From Plantibacter elymi (nom. nud.) (GTDB taxonomy: Bacteria; Actinomycetota; Actinomycetes; Actinomycetales; Microbacteriaceae), in assembly GCF_900177795.1 (NCBI RefSeq), contig NZ_FXWJ01000001.1, forward strand, positions 310,001 to 374,000: a stretch of 64,000 bases of DNA, given 5' to 3'. Positions 8,431 to 16,039 of this stretch are shown one piece after another. Position 1 is the first letter of the stretch, and the number at the start of each line of letters is the position of its first letter. Below the pieces are notes generated by a model that saw nothing but the letters and a program-made list of their open reading frames with translations, was not told the origin of the DNA and did not search any database. A program made the translations under genes and the position numbers.

Positions 8431-9147
8431 CTAGCGTGCGGGTGGTGCGGGCGGAACAGGCCTCGGTGCCGTCGCGAACGGGCCGGAGAGCCTCGCCCAC
8501 TGCAGCAGCATGATGGTCTTCGCGTCGATGATGTCGTCGCCGATGCGCGCGATCGCGTCGTCGATGTCGAGTTCGAGGAGTTCGATCTCCTCGCCCTCCT
8601 CGGCGAGCCCGCCCCAGTCGCCGCGACGCGCAGCGGGGTCGTACTCGGCCGCGTAGAAGTGCAGGCGCTCGGTCACGGAGCCGGGGCTCATGAAGGCGTC
8701 GAACACATGCTGGACGGCCTCGACCGCGAACCCGGTCTCCTCGCGGGCCTCACGGGCAACCGCCGTCTCGGGATCGTCGTCGTCGAGCAGGCCTGCGGCG
8801 GTCTCGATGAGCTCGCCGGTCGGGTGTCCGTTGACGTAGGCCGGGTAGCGGAACTGCCTGGTGAGCAGGACCTTCCGCGAGTCACCGTGGTAGAGCAGGA
8901 TGGTCGCGCCGTTGCCGCGGTCGTAGGTCTCGCGCTGCTGCGTCGACCATGCGCCTGAGCGGTCCTGGACCCGCAGGGTCGTCCGTCGGAGGACGTGCCA
9001 GGCGGCGGCGACCAGTTCCACGTCGGTCACCTGGACGCGCGGGTTGCCGGTGAGGTCGAGGCCGGTCCGGTGCAGGCCGGTGCGCCCGCGGGCGTCGGGG
9101 AGGTCTGCTCCGGGTCGCGGCTCCCGGACCGTCGTGGAATCGGCCAT
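8431..9147 (-). CDS. Nudix hydrolase, NudK/ADP-ribose pyrophosphatase-like
   Basis: This 238-residue protein has a Nudix box AGLLDDDDPETAVAREAREE followed by TGF. Its spacing, one residue shorter than the classical GX5EX7REUXEEXGU, is that of E. coli NudK (GDP-mannose pyrophosphatase), as is the preceding ELIETAAGLL. It probably hydrolyses a nucleoside-diphosphate sugar to a sugar phosphate and a nucleoside monophosphate. The start MADSTTVREP at 9147 is chosen; earlier in-frame codons lie in the intergenic region with the divergent GH30 gene. The proline/alanine-rich tail is probably disordered. Confidence 0.82.
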   Translation of the reverse strand: MADSTTVREPRPGADLPDARGRTGLHRTGLDLTGNPRVQVTDVELVAAAWHVLRRTTLRVQDRSGAWSTQQRETYDRGNGATILLYHGDSRKVLLTRQFRYPAYVNGHPTGELIETAAGLLDDDDPETAVAREAREETGFAVEAVQHVFDAFMSPGSVTERLHFYAAEYDPAARRGDWGGLAEEGEEIELLELDIDDAIARIGDDIIDAKTIMLLQWARLSGPFATAPRPVPPAPPAR

Positions 9148-9336
9148 CCATCGAGTGTACGACCGCCCGCGAACGGCATACCAGCGGGGTGTCCCGGGTG
9201 CGCCGCTCGGGTGAGCCCTGCTGCGCGCCGCGCCCGATCGTGAATGGCGACTGTTCTTCGGTTTTCGCGGGTTCTGCAACATACTGGTGGGAGCACCGGT
9301 CGCGGTCCACGGAGGACCCCCGTCGAAAGGCACTCG

Positions 9337-10767
9337 ATGACGAGCAGCAGTCCCGCCAGCAGCAGTCCCGCCGCCAGCGAAGGCGCCCCGGCAGCAGCGC
9401 GGTCGGTCGCCTGGGTCGTGACCACCCAGGACGCACCCTGGCAGGAGCAGGAGCCTCTCGGGTTCGGACGAGTCGCGGGGATGCCGAACGTCATGGTCGA
9501 CCTGACGAACCCGCAGCAGACCGTCGACGGTATCGGCGGATGCTTCAACGAGCTCGGCTGGACGGCGCTGGGGCTCCTGTCCGAGGATGACCGCGAGGGT
9601 ATCCTGTCCGACCTCTTCACGCCGGGCTCGGGACTGAACCTCTCGCTCTGCCGTATGCCCGTCGGCGCCAACGACTTCTCCACCGACTGGTACTCCTACG
9701 ACGAGGTCGACGGCGACTTCGACCTCGAACACTTCAGCATCGATCACGACCGCGCGACGCTCGTCCCCTTCATCCAGGCGGCGCAGCGGTACCAGGGCGA
9801 CCTGCGTCTCTGGGCGTCGCCGTGGAGCCCGCCCACCTGGATGAAGACGAACGGGCACTACGCGGCCGCGCGCCCCTGGGCAGGATCAGATGTCGACAAC
9901 GGCATCCGTGACGATCAACTCGGCGCAGAGGGGACCGATCTGTTCGTCCTCGAAGACCGCTACCTCGAGACCTACGCCCGGTACTTCGCCCGCTTCGTCG
10001 AGGCCTACGGCGAGGAGGGCATCCGCGTCGAGATGGTCATGCCGCAGAACGAGTTCAACTCTGCGCAGGTGTTCCCGAGCTGCGTGTGGACGGCCGAGGG
10101 GCTCGCGCGGTTCATCGCCGTCCTCGGCCCGGAGATGGACCGTCTCGGAGTGCGGGTCTTCCTCGGCACGCAGGAGCGGCCGCACGACGCGCAGATCGAG
10201 ACCGTGCTCCAGGATCCGTCGGCCGGCCCGTGGGTCGCCGGAGTCGGATTCCAGTGGGCCGGCAAGGGCGCGATCGCCGCAGTGCACCACGCCCACCCGG
10301 ACCTCGCGCTCTACCAGACCGAGCAGGAGTGCGGCGACGGCCGGAACGACTGGCGCTTCGTGCGGCACACCTGGGGACTCATGCGCCACTTCTTCACGAA
10401 CGGCGCGCAGGCCTACACGTACTGGAACCTCGCGCTCACGGAGGGCGGGGTCAGCCGCTGGGGCTGGGCGCAGAACTCGCTCGTCGTCGTGGACCCCGAG
10501 AACCGGACCTTCCGCTACACCCATGAGTACTTCCTCATGCGGCACCTCGGGCACTTCCTGCAGCCGGGGGCGCAGCGACTCGCGACGATGAGCTGGACCG
10601 GGCACGAGAACCTGCTGGCCTTCCGCAACCCGGACGGCGGCGTCGTGCTCGTGATGCAGAACGACCTCGGCCAACCGCTCCCCGTGCAGATCGTGGTGGG
10701 CGACGACGTCATCACCCCGACCCTGCCGGCCGACTCCTTCGCGACGCTCGTCATCCCGCCCGCCTGA
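9337..10767 (+). CDS. Glycoside hydrolase family 30 (glucosylceramidase-like), cytosolic
   Basis: This 476-residue protein aligns with GH30 enzymes: DGIGGCFNELGW near residue 65, LWASPWSPPTWMKTNG near 158-173, the acid/base region MVMPQNEF (E239) and the nucleophile region LYQTEQECG (probably E329), ending in a small beta-sandwich domain. There is no signal peptide, so it should act inside the cell on an imported glycoside. The motif NEF replaces the more usual NEP. The start MTSSSPASS at 9337 follows GAAAGG; the Ser/Ala/Pro-rich first 20 residues are likely flexible. No transporter gene adjoins it. Confidence 0.85.
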   Translation: MTSSSPASSSPAASEGAPAAARSVAWVVTTQDAPWQEQEPLGFGRVAGMPNVMVDLTNPQQTVDGIGGCFNELGWTALGLLSEDDREGILSDLFTPGSGLNLSLCRMPVGANDFSTDWYSYDEVDGDFDLEHFSIDHDRATLVPFIQAAQRYQGDLRLWASPWSPPTWMKTNGHYAAARPWAGSDVDNGIRDDQLGAEGTDLFVLEDRYLETYARYFARFVEAYGEEGIRVEMVMPQNEFNSAQVFPSCVWTAEGLARFIAVLGPEMDRLGVRVFLGTQERPHDAQIETVLQDPSAGPWVAGVGFQWAGKGAIAAVHHAHPDLALYQTEQECGDGRNDWRFVRHTWGLMRHFFTNGAQAYTYWNLALTEGGVSRWGWAQNSLVVVDPENRTFRYTHEYFLMRHLGHFLQPGAQRLATMSWTGHENLLAFRNPDGGVVLVMQNDLGQPLPVQIVVGDDVITPTLPADSFATLVIPPA

Positions 10768-10849
10768 CTTCGGTGCCGGAGCCACCCCTTGTGGGCGGTC
10801 GCCTCTGCGGCCTAGCCTCTCGCGTACCGGCACTGGCGACGGAGGACAC

Positions 10850-11419
10850 ATGGGCAGGCTCATCTACTCGGCGATCAGCTCGCTCGACGGCTACCTCGCC
10901 GATGAGGAGGGCCGCTTCGACTGGAGTGCGCCGGACGCCGAGGTGCACGCGTTCGTGAACGAGCTCTCCCGCCCGATCGGCACCTACCTGTTCGGCAGAC
11001 GCATGTACGAGATCATGACGTTCTGGGAGACGGCGGACGAGCTGCCGGACGAACCTCGCGAGATCACCGACTTCGCGGCACTGTGGCTCGCGGCCGACAA
11101 GGTCGTGTACTCGACGTCGCTCGATGCGGTCTCGACGGCCCGGACGACGCTCGAGCGATCGTTCGACCCGGAGGCCGTGCGCCGGTGGAAGGCGGAATCG
11201 GACCGCGACCTCAGCGTCGGCGGTCCGCACCTCGCGGCCGAGGCGATGGCCGCGGGGCTCGTCGACGAGGTGCAGTTGTTCCTCTCGCCGGTGATCGTCG
11301 GTGGCGGCTTGCGTGCGCTGCCGGCCAACCTCCGGCGACGTCTGGAACTCGTCGACGAGCGTCGCTTCGAGGCCGGCGTCGTCCACCTCCGCTACACCGT
11401 CACCGGCGAGCCCGTCTGA
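10850..11419 (+). CDS. Dihydrofolate-reductase-like / RibD C-terminal domain protein
   Basis: This 189-residue protein has the RibD-C/DHFR fold: N-terminal SAISSLDGYLADEEG, then TYLFGRRMYEIM for nucleotide contact, ISVGGPHLAAEAMAAGLVDE-like phrasing and SPVIVGGGLRA. Such proteins are NADPH-dependent reductases of unknown substrate, common in actinobacteria. GGAGGA lies 5 bases before the ATG at 10850. A second, more distant member of the family is at 43207. It is not a folate-pathway DHFR. Confidence 0.85.
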   Translation: MGRLIYSAISSLDGYLADEEGRFDWSAPDAEVHAFVNELSRPIGTYLFGRRMYEIMTFWETADELPDEPREITDFAALWLAADKVVYSTSLDAVSTARTTLERSFDPEAVRRWKAESDRDLSVGGPHLAAEAMAAGLVDEVQLFLSPVIVGGGLRALPANLRRRLELVDERRFEAGVVHLRYTVTGEPV

Positions 11420-11444
11420 GTCGGCAGCGCGGCCAGCTCGCTCC

Positions 11445-11614
11445 GCGCACAACTCCTGCTCCTCCGAGGCGGTGATCCCCGCCGGTGCGCACAACTCCTG
11501 CTTGGAGCCGCGCGGCTCACCCGACACGCCGGGGCGGGAGGTGACGCGGCGCGATGAGCAGGAGTTGCGCACGGGCGGGGATCGGCGCCCGTGCGCCCAG
11601 CAGGAGTTACGGAC
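11445..11614. repeat. Compound family B inverted-repeat element
   Basis: GCGCACAACTCCTGCT occurs directly at 11445-11460 and 11487-11502 and inverted at 11557-11572 and, degenerate, at 11599-11614. The inner pair extends to about 28 bp (11474-11502 with 11557-11583) with one mismatch and a two-base bulge. CCGACACGCCGGGG, the inner motif of the family, lies at 11520-11533. It fills the gap between the convergent DHFR-like and thiolase genes. Confidence 0.8.
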
Positions 11615-11617
11615 GGG

Positions 11618-12790
11618 TCAGACGGCTTCGAGGATGATCGCGGAGCCCTGCCCGCCACCACCGCAGATGCCGGCGGCACCGATCGAACCCGAGCCGGCGG
11701 CGGCGAGGCGCCGGGCGAGGTGCCCGACGATCCGGGTGCCGGAGGCGCCGATCGGGTGACCGAGGGCGATCGCGCCGCCGTTCGCGTTCACGATCGCGGG
11801 ATCCACACCGAGCTCCTCGGTCGAGTGGACCGACACGGCGGCGAACGCCTCGTTGATCTCGACCGCTGCGAGGTCACCCGTCGTGTGGGAGGTCTTCGCG
11901 AGGGCGGCGACGATCGCGTTCGACGGCTGGGCGTGCAGGCTGACGTCGGGTCCGGCGACGAGTGCATGCGCGACGACGCGGGCGATCGCGGTGAGTCCCC
12001 GGGCTGCAGCGACTTCCTCGCTCATCAGCACGACCGCGGCGGCCCCGTCGGTGATCTGGGAGGAGTTGCCTGCGGTGATCGTGCCCTCGCCGCCGAACGC
12101 GGGACGCAGCCCGGCCAGCGACTCGGCAGTGGTGTCGGCGCGGAGTCCGTCGTCGGCGCTCACGACCGTCGGGCCCTTGCGCCCCGGCACGGAGAAGGGT
12201 TCGATCTCCTCGGCCTGGACGTCCGCAGCTGCTGCGAGCCGCTGGTGTGACCCGGCCGCCCAGGCGTCCTGCTCAGGGCGTGCGATGCCGAGTGAGCCGT
12301 TGCGCTCTTCGGTGGACGACCCCATCGACCGGTGCTCGAACGCATCGGTCAGGCCGTCGTGGTCGAGGGTGTCGACGAGCTCGATGGCGCCGTAGCGCTT
12401 GCCGGCGCGCGAGCCCGACCAGGCGTGCGGGGCGAGACTCATCGACTCCTGGCCGAGCGCGACGACGACGTCGACCTCGCCGGCGTCGATGAGACGCGTG
12501 CCGCTGACGATCGCCTCCATGCCGGAAAGGCACACGGCGTTGACGGTGATGGCGGGGACGGTGAAGGGGATGTCGGCCCCGACGGCGGACTGCCGGGCGG
12601 GGTTCTGGCCGGCGGCGCCCTGCAGCACCTGGCCGGCGATGACCTGCTGCACGTCGGCGGCGTCGACCCCTGCCCGGGACAGCGCGGCGCGGATGGCGTG
12701 GGCGCCGAGCTCGGTGGCCGGCACGGACGCGAACGCCCCGTTGAACTTCACGAACGGGGTGCGGGCGTACCCGACGATGACGGTGCTCAT
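11618..12790 (-). CDS. Acetyl-CoA C-acyltransferase (thiolase)
   Basis: This 390-residue thiolase has the nucleophilic Cys87 in NAVCLSG, the NEAF motif, His345 in LGHPIGASG and Cys376 in ICGGGG, so all catalytic residues are present. It makes or cleaves 3-oxoacyl-CoA. The length is normal. Its ATG at 12790 overlaps the stop of the CoA-transferase beta subunit gene by four bases. With scoA and scoB upstream, the operon could activate acetoacetate (or another 3-oxoacid) with succinyl-CoA and cleave it to acetyl-CoA. A 3-oxoadipyl-CoA role (pcaF-like) is the main alternative. Confidence 0.9.
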   Translation of the reverse strand: MSTVIVGYARTPFVKFNGAFASVPATELGAHAIRAALSRAGVDAADVQQVIAGQVLQGAAGQNPARQSAVGADIPFTVPAITVNAVCLSGMEAIVSGTRLIDAGEVDVVVALGQESMSLAPHAWSGSRAGKRYGAIELVDTLDHDGLTDAFEHRSMGSSTEERNGSLGIARPEQDAWAAGSHQRLAAAADVQAEEIEPFSVPGRKGPTVVSADDGLRADTTAESLAGLRPAFGGEGTITAGNSSQITDGAAAVVLMSEEVAAARGLTAIARVVAHALVAGPDVSLHAQPSNAIVAALAKTSHTTGDLAAVEINEAFAAVSVHSTEELGVDPAIVNANGGAIALGHPIGASGTRIVGHLARRLAAAGSGSIGAAGICGGGGQGSAIILEAV

Positions 12791-13479
12791 GCGTGTGCCT
12801 CCTGAGGCGTGGCGGGTGCGGTCGGCACCTCGCCGGTGGTGGTGGGGTCGAGTTCGACGGAGAACTCCGCGCCCGTCAGGGTGCGCAGCTCGGCGACGCT
12901 CGTGTCGGGCGCGAAGGCCCGTAGGACGAGCGCCCCCTCGACGATATCGAAGACGGCGCGGTCGCTGATGATCCGGTCGACGACACCGACGCCGGTGAGA
13001 GGGAGATCGCACTGCTCGACGATCTTCGGGCTGCCGTCCTTCGCGACGTGCTCGGTGACGACCACCACCCGTGGCGTCCCGGCGACGAGGTCCATCGCAC
13101 CGCCCATCCCCTTGACGAGCTTGCCCGGGATCGTCCAGTTCGCGAGGTCGCCCGCACCCGACACCTGCAGCGCGCCGAGGATGGCCAGCTGCACGTGGCC
13201 GCCGCGGATCATGCCGAACGAGGTCGCGGAGTCGAAGTAGCTCCCGCCCTCGAGGAGCGTGACCGTCTGCTTCCCGGCGTTGATGAGGTCGGCGTCCTCC
13301 TCGCCCTCGATCGGGAACGGACCCATGCCGAGCAGGCCGTTCTCGCTCTGCAGCGTGACGTGGACCCCCGGCGGGACGTGGTTCGCGACGAGCGTGGGGA
13401 TGCCGATGCCCAGGTTCACGTACTCGCCGTCGCGGAGTTCGGTCGCCGCGATCGCGGCCATGTCGTCTCTCGTCCACAT
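12787..13479 (-). CDS. scoB: 3-oxoacid CoA-transferase subunit B
   Basis: This 230-residue beta subunit carries the catalytic glutamate in [10 protein letters not shown] (E46), preceded by [16 protein letters not shown], both hallmarks of class I CoA-transferases. It pairs with the alpha subunit encoded 5 bases upstream. The last 20 residues ([15 protein letters not shown]) are a proline/alanine/threonine-rich extension beyond the usual end. The start [10 protein letters not shown] at 13479 gives the expected N-terminus. Succinyl-CoA:3-oxoacid transfer is favoured; 3-oxoadipate is possible. Confidence 0.88.
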   Translation of the reverse strand: MWTRDDMAAIAATELRDGEYVNLGIGIPTLVANHVPPGVHVTLQSENGLLGMGPFPIEGEEDADLINAGKQTVTLLEGGSYFDSATSFGMIRGGHVQLAILGALQVSGAGDLANWTIPGKLVKGMGGAMDLVAGTPRVVVVTEHVAKDGSPKIVEQCDLPLTGVGVVDRIISDRAVFDIVEGALVLRAFAPDTSVAELRTLTGAEFSVELDPTTTGEVPTAPATPQEAHA

Positions 13480-13484
13480 GATGA

Positions 13485-14210
13485 TCAGGCTCCTGCCGGT
13501 GTCGTGGTGGCGGCCGCCGGACGGACGGTGCGCTGTTCGATGTCCTTCACCCGCGGCGTCGCCGTGACGAGGCGCTGGACGAAGATGCCGGGGGTGACGA
13601 CGGTGTTCGGATCGAGGTAACCGTCCTCGACGACCTCCTCGGCCTCGGCGATCGTCAGCCGGCCGGCGGTCGCGACGATCGGGTTGAAGTTCCGTGCGGT
13701 GTGCCGGAAGACGAGGTTGCCCTCGCGGTCGGCGCGGAACGCGTGCACGAGGGCCACGTCGGCGACGATGCCGCGCTCGAGGACGTAGGTCTCCCCGTCG
13801 AACACCTCCGTCGGCTTGCCCTCCGCGACCGGGGTGCCGACGCCGGTCTTCGTGTAGAACCCGGCGATACCGGAACCGCCAGCGCGCAGCCGCTCGGCGA
13901 GCGTGCCCTGTGGCGTGAACTCGACCTCGAGCTCACCGTCGAGGAACTGCTTGGCGAAGAGCTTGTTCTCGCCCACGTACGACGCGACGACCTTCCGCAC
14001 CTGTCGGTTCTCGAGGAGGATGCCGAGGCCCTTGCCGTCGACGCCCATGTTGTTGGAGACGATCGTGAGGTCGGTGGCACCCGTGTCCCGCAGGGCCTCG
14101 ATGAGGTCGGTCGGGTTGCCGCTCAGGCCGAACCCGCCGACCGCGATGGTGGCTCCGTCCCGGACGACCTCGTGCAACGCCTCGGCGGCGCTCGACCAGT
14201 GTTTCGTCAT
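13485..14210 (-). CDS. scoA: 3-oxoacid CoA-transferase subunit A
   Basis: This 241-residue alpha subunit has the CoA-binding GGFGLSGNP loop, [20 protein letters not shown] and [13 protein letters not shown]. The last two phrases are closer to ScoA (acetoacetate) than to PcaI (3-oxoadipate). It is the first gene of the operon scoA-scoB-thiolase. GGGAG lies 4 bases before the ATG at 14210. Across a 184-base gap is a divergent IclR-family gene that is the obvious candidate regulator. Confidence 0.88.
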   Translation of the reverse strand: MTKHWSSAAEALHEVVRDGATIAVGGFGLSGNPTDLIEALRDTGATDLTIVSNNMGVDGKGLGILLENRQVRKVVASYVGENKLFAKQFLDGELEVEFTPQGTLAERLRAGGSGIAGFYTKTGVGTPVAEGKPTEVFDGETYVLERGIVADVALVHAFRADREGNLVFRHTARNFNPIVATAGRLTIAEAEEVVEDGYLDPNTVVTPGIFVQRLVTATPRVKDIEQRTVRPAAATTTPAGA

Positions 14211-14364
14211 GTCACTCCCTTGTGGATGGCGGACCGGCCTGCCCACATGGTGGTTCCGGCCGTTCGTCTCTCCAGTAGTCAGTCACAGCGGTCCTGCGGT
14301 GTCAAAGGTGGCATCGGGCCCGAGCCCGGATTCACTCATGACGTGGTCCCGGCCACGGCGTAGG

Positions 14365-14392
14365 CTCACCATGTGGACAAGCTGATGGTGAG
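14365..14392. promoter_or_regulatory. Palindrome at the iclR start (probable IclR operator)
   Basis: CTCACCAT (14365-14372) and ATGGTGAG (14385-14392) form a perfect 8-bp inverted repeat with a 12-base centre. It ends 2 bases before the GTG at 14395 and directly follows a -10-like TAGGCT (14361-14366). Binding here would block the regulator's own expression and could also affect scoA. Confidence 0.6.
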
Positions 14393-14394
14393 AT

Positions 14395-15156
14395 GTGGCT
14401 GAGGGGATGCGCGGCGCCCAGGTCGTCTCGCGCGTGAGCCGGATCCTCAAGATCGTGTCGGAGCATCCCGGTGGCGCGTCGTCTTCGGCGGTTGCTGCGG
14501 CCGCCGGGCTCACCCGGCCGACGGCGCACCGCCTGCTCGCCTCGCTCGCCGCCGAGGGCTTCCTCGACCACGACACCCGGGCGGCCCGATGGCACCTCGG
14601 TCCAGAGTTGTTCCTCCTCGGATCGCTCGCGGCGGAGCGGTACGACGTCGCCGAGCTCGCGCAGGAGAGCGTGCGGATCCTCGCGCACGAGAGCGGCGAG
14701 AGCGCGTTCCTGTCGGTGCGCCGTGGCTTCGAGACCGTCTGTCTCCTGCGTGAGGAGGGGAGTTTTCCGGTGCGGTCGTTCGTCCTGACCGAGGGTGTCC
14801 GCTTCCCGCTGGGGGTCGCGTCGGCGGGGCTGGCGATCCTCGCGTTCTCGAGCGACGAGGAGATCGACGACTACCTGGGCCGCGCCGACCTCGCCGAGCG
14901 GTGGGGCGAGGCCCACGCCGCCGACCGTGTGCGCGAGCGGATCCGCGAGACGCGCGAGCGCGGGTATGCGGTGAACCCGGCGCTCATCCTCGAGGGCAGC
15001 TGGGGGATGGGTGCAGCGGTCTTCGATGCGGCGGGGAAGCCCGCCTGGGCGCTCAGTCTCACCGGGATCGAATCCCGGTTCCGGCCTGAGCGCCAGGCGT
15101 TCCTCGGTGGCCTGCTGCTGGAGCAGGCGCACGAGCTGTCGAAGCGGCTCCGCTGA
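14395..15156 (+). CDS. IclR family transcriptional regulator
   Basis: This 253-residue protein has an N-terminal winged helix (VSRVSRILKIVSEHPGG, then AAAAGLTRPTAHRLLASLAA) and a C-terminal GAF-like effector domain (FLSVRRGFETVCLLREEGS, GVRFPLGVASAGLAIL, RGYAVNPALILEGSWGM). It is divergent from the thiolase/CoA-transferase operon and likely controls it in response to a pathway acid. The first candidate start is the GTG at 14395; an ATG at 14407 gives MRGAQVV and is equally possible. A 48-bp repeat begins 16 bases after the stop. Confidence 0.88.
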   Translation: MAEGMRGAQVVSRVSRILKIVSEHPGGASSSAVAAAAGLTRPTAHRLLASLAAEGFLDHDTRAARWHLGPELFLLGSLAAERYDVAELAQESVRILAHESGESAFLSVRRGFETVCLLREEGSFPVRSFVLTEGVRFPLGVASAGLAILAFSSDEEIDDYLGRADLAERWGEAHAADRVRERIRETRERGYAVNPALILEGSWGMGAAVFDAAGKPAWALSLTGIESRFRPERQAFLGGLLLEQAHELSKRLR

Positions 15157-15171
15157 GCCGGGTGGTCGGTC

Positions 15172-15219
15172 CCTGAGCTGCGCTGCACTTCGACAAGCTC
15201 AGTGACCGGGTGGCCGCTC
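15172..15219 (+). repeat. Left 48-bp direct repeat flanking the bacteriocin cassette
   Basis: The segment beginning cctgagctgcgctgcacttc is identical over 48 bases to 18948-18995 and similar for about 13 more bases. It contains a family A core (cttcgacaagctcagtgacc). It lies 16 bases after the iclR stop. Confidence 0.9.
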
Positions 15220-15473
15220 CGTGACCGGCGGTGCGGTTCCTGAGCCTGTCGAAGGGCAGTGACCGACGGTGCGGTCCCTGAGCCTGTCGAAGGGCGGCGG
15301 CACGACGCCGGCGAGCCGTAACCCGACGCTGCTCCAGCGGTATCGCTGACCTCCCAAGGTGGCGCGATGAGGCGTGGAGGGACTCTCGACCATCTTTCGA
15401 CCCACGCGCTGGGTCTCGCGCTATGGCGGTGAGTCAGTCATATCAGCGAACCAGGAAAGCCTGAAATATTAAC

Positions 15474-15503
15474 TGGACATGCAAAATATCTGTTCGCTAG
15501 GGT
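15474..15503 (+). promoter_or_regulatory. Probable promoter of the bacteriocin operon
   Basis: TGGACA (15474-15479) and TAGGGT (15498-15503) are separated by 18 bases, a fair match to a housekeeping promoter. Transcription would start near 15510 and leave a leader of about 130 bases before the bacteriocin ATG. Confidence 0.5.
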
Positions 15504-15641
15504 CGACCTACGCTCAACTCCTCAAGCCGAACCGACCAAAAGGAGCCATTCAGGTGTCGATAGTCGGATCGGCTGCGGACAAGATCGCGGGGCGTTACCG
15601 TCGGTGGCGCTCGACTCAAAGGGTTAGAGGGGAAACACATA

Positions 15642-15932
15642 ATGAGGATCAAAAAGGCACTCACCGTCACGCTACTGTCTGCGGGACTGTTGGCTGGAGG
15701 AGCAGGTGTCGCGCACGCGGAAACCGTTTACTACAAAGGGTCTGCGATCAGCTGGGATCACGGTCGCTCTTGGGGGGTAACGAGTTACTCGAGTGTGCAG
15801 TCGGGCGCCTACGAGCACAGCGCCACCGCAAATACGACCTTCTCAGGTTGGAAAGCCCCGGGAGTGCTTGCGAGCGCTGAACAGTGGGTCGGGACGGGCT
15901 CGGCGACGGCCTACTGGAACGCCCGAGGATAG
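15642..15932 (+). CDS. Lactococcin 972 family bacteriocin precursor
   Basis: This 96-residue secreted peptide has a clear Sec signal: basic MRIKK, a hydrophobic core to about residue 23, and AHA before the predicted cleavage at A26/E27. The mature part would be 70 residues (ETVYYKGSAISWDHG...), without cysteine and rich in Gly, Ser, Tyr and Trp. YEHSAT matches the HSAT core of lactococcin 972, and an aromatic end (AYWNARG) parallels the aromatic C-terminus of that peptide. Lactococcin 972 blocks septum formation by binding lipid II. AGAGGGG lies 9 bases before the ATG. The next two genes are the membrane protein and ATPase that typically accompany this family. Confidence 0.85.
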   Translation: MRIKKALTVTLLSAGLLAGGAGVAHAETVYYKGSAISWDHGRSWGVTSYSSVQSGAYEHSATANTTFSGWKAPGVLASAEQWVGTGSATAYWNARG

Positions 15933-16039
15933 GTTCTTCGTTCACATATTCGGCCTCTCGTGAGGTCTCCGTCGTCTGGGGCGACCTCACGAGAGTGTCC
16001 GGAGAACCGGCGGTCGGCGAAAGAGAGACGGCAACACAC

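Larger units (their letters stand above)
15157..15641. other. Gene-free leader region of the bacteriocin cassette
   Basis: This 485-base gap has two parts. From 15166 to 15295 it carries the left copy of a 48-bp repeat and two further family A copies (15235-15255 and 15273-15295). From about 15380 it becomes noticeably AT-richer than the surrounding DNA (for example ctgaaatattaactgg at 15461-15476). That part holds the likely bacteriocin promoter and a leader of about 130 bases. No credible separate gene was seen. Confidence 0.7.

Noticed and set aside
10850-11419. Folate-pathway dihydrofolate reductase (folA)
   Set aside because: The core resembles the RibD C-terminal domain and related reductases and lacks the characteristic FolA motif order; thyA is not adjacent.
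13485-14210. Assignment of the CoA-transferase operon to 3-oxoadipate (pcaIJF)
   Set aside because: The IclR neighbour would fit, but the alpha-subunit phrases [20 protein letters not shown] and FYTKTGVGT are closer to ScoA, and no other aromatic-ring pathway gene is in the window. It is kept only as an alternative.
15479-15880. Alternative plus-strand frame over the bacteriocin gene, including a GTG at 15554 with AAAGGAG upstream
   Set aside because: The translation is Arg-rich without features, and it overlaps the bacteriocin gene, which has its own ribosome binding site, a signal peptide and family motifs. The AAAGGAG may be chance or part of the leader.
15884-16039. N-terminal extension of the bacteriocin-associated membrane protein to 15884
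   Set aside because: It would overlap the bacteriocin gene in another frame and add 52 polar residues before the first membrane helix. The ATG at 16040 begins just before the hydrophobic segment.
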